A DNA stretch of 25,000 nucleotides from Methanobacterium sp. BAmetb5. GTDB taxonomy: Archaea > Methanobacteriota > Methanobacteria > Methanobacteriales > Methanobacteriaceae. The translations under genes were made by a program, and so were the position numbers. The notes beneath the pieces were generated by a model, which was given only the letters and a program-made list of their open reading frames with translations, was not told the DNA's origin and made no database searches. Shown here in pieces: positions 23,777 to 25,000 of the stretch; position 1 is the first letter of the stretch, and each line of letters starts with the position of its first letter. The stretch spans positions 1,632,501 to 1,657,500 of the forward strand of contig NZ_CP022706.1 in assembly GCF_003491305.1 (NCBI RefSeq), given 5' to 3'.

Positions 23777-25000
<1,224 letters not shown>

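Overview
The window looks like a stretch of chromosome from a mesophilic, AT-rich hydrogenotrophic methanogen of the order Methanobacteriales, probably Methanobacterium or a close relative. The grounds are archaeal information-processing genes (ribosomal protein L21e, RNA polymerase subunits Rpo4 and Rpo11, exosome subunit Csl4, SRP54, Pus10, the diphthamide enzyme Dph2), methanogen-specific genes (methanogenesis marker 11, the sirohydrochlorin chelatase CfbA of the F430 pathway), TATA-box promoters and Shine-Dalgarno-led starts. Nearly all of it is dense core chromosome. No tRNA, rRNA, IS element, CRISPR array or prophage was seen.

Layout. 1-4140 (+): leuB, a SufS/CsdA-type cysteine desulfurase followed by a 27-residue membrane microprotein, ribH and methanogenesis marker 11. 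4378-6105 (-): a membrane glycosyltransferase with a large outside domain. 6284-9043 (+): a tandem-duplicated PurE and a UbiD-family decarboxylase, probably of the archaeal mevalonate pathway. 9124-12156 (-): the AmmeMemoRadiSam radical SAM enzyme, then the cluster DUF35 zinc-ribbon protein, cfbA, thiL. 12524-14624 (+): a pair of unrecognised, cysteine-rich, sequon-rich, membrane-anchored surface proteins. 14733-18064 (-): the archaeal cluster rpl21e, rpoF, DUF655, ksgA, a CMD-family gene and a HemK-type methylase, tightly packed with TAATG/TGATG couplings. 18279-21029 (-): pus10 and srp54. 21539-23143 (+): hpt and dph2. 23777-25000 (+): csl4, rpoL and the start of a DUF99 gene that runs off the window.

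How the genes work together. Translation and RNA biology dominate: ribosomal protein, rRNA dimethylation, release-factor-type methylation, tRNA pseudouridylation, EF2 diphthamide, RNA polymerase stalk and assembly subunits, exosome, SRP. The other genes make cofactors and building blocks: leucine, lumazine/riboflavin (for F420 and FAD), thiamine diphosphate, F430 or corrinoids, purines, isoprenoids and mobilised sulfur.

Most unusual points. (1) RpoL carries a lysine-rich tail whose DNA is also read in a second frame as the only apparent start of the DUF99 gene. (2) The glycosyltransferase has an outside segment with two half-repeats resembling a Cdc48/VAT-N-type double-psi barrel. (3) A Shine-Dalgarno-led 27-residue membrane microprotein follows the cysteine desulfurase. 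(4) The second PurE copy has lost catalytic signatures. (5) There is a two-gene surface-protein unit with a hairpin between the genes. (6) Several inverted or direct repeats sit at promoters (purE, amrS, srp54, hpt). All calls were made by eye from the sequence; no search or alignment was run.
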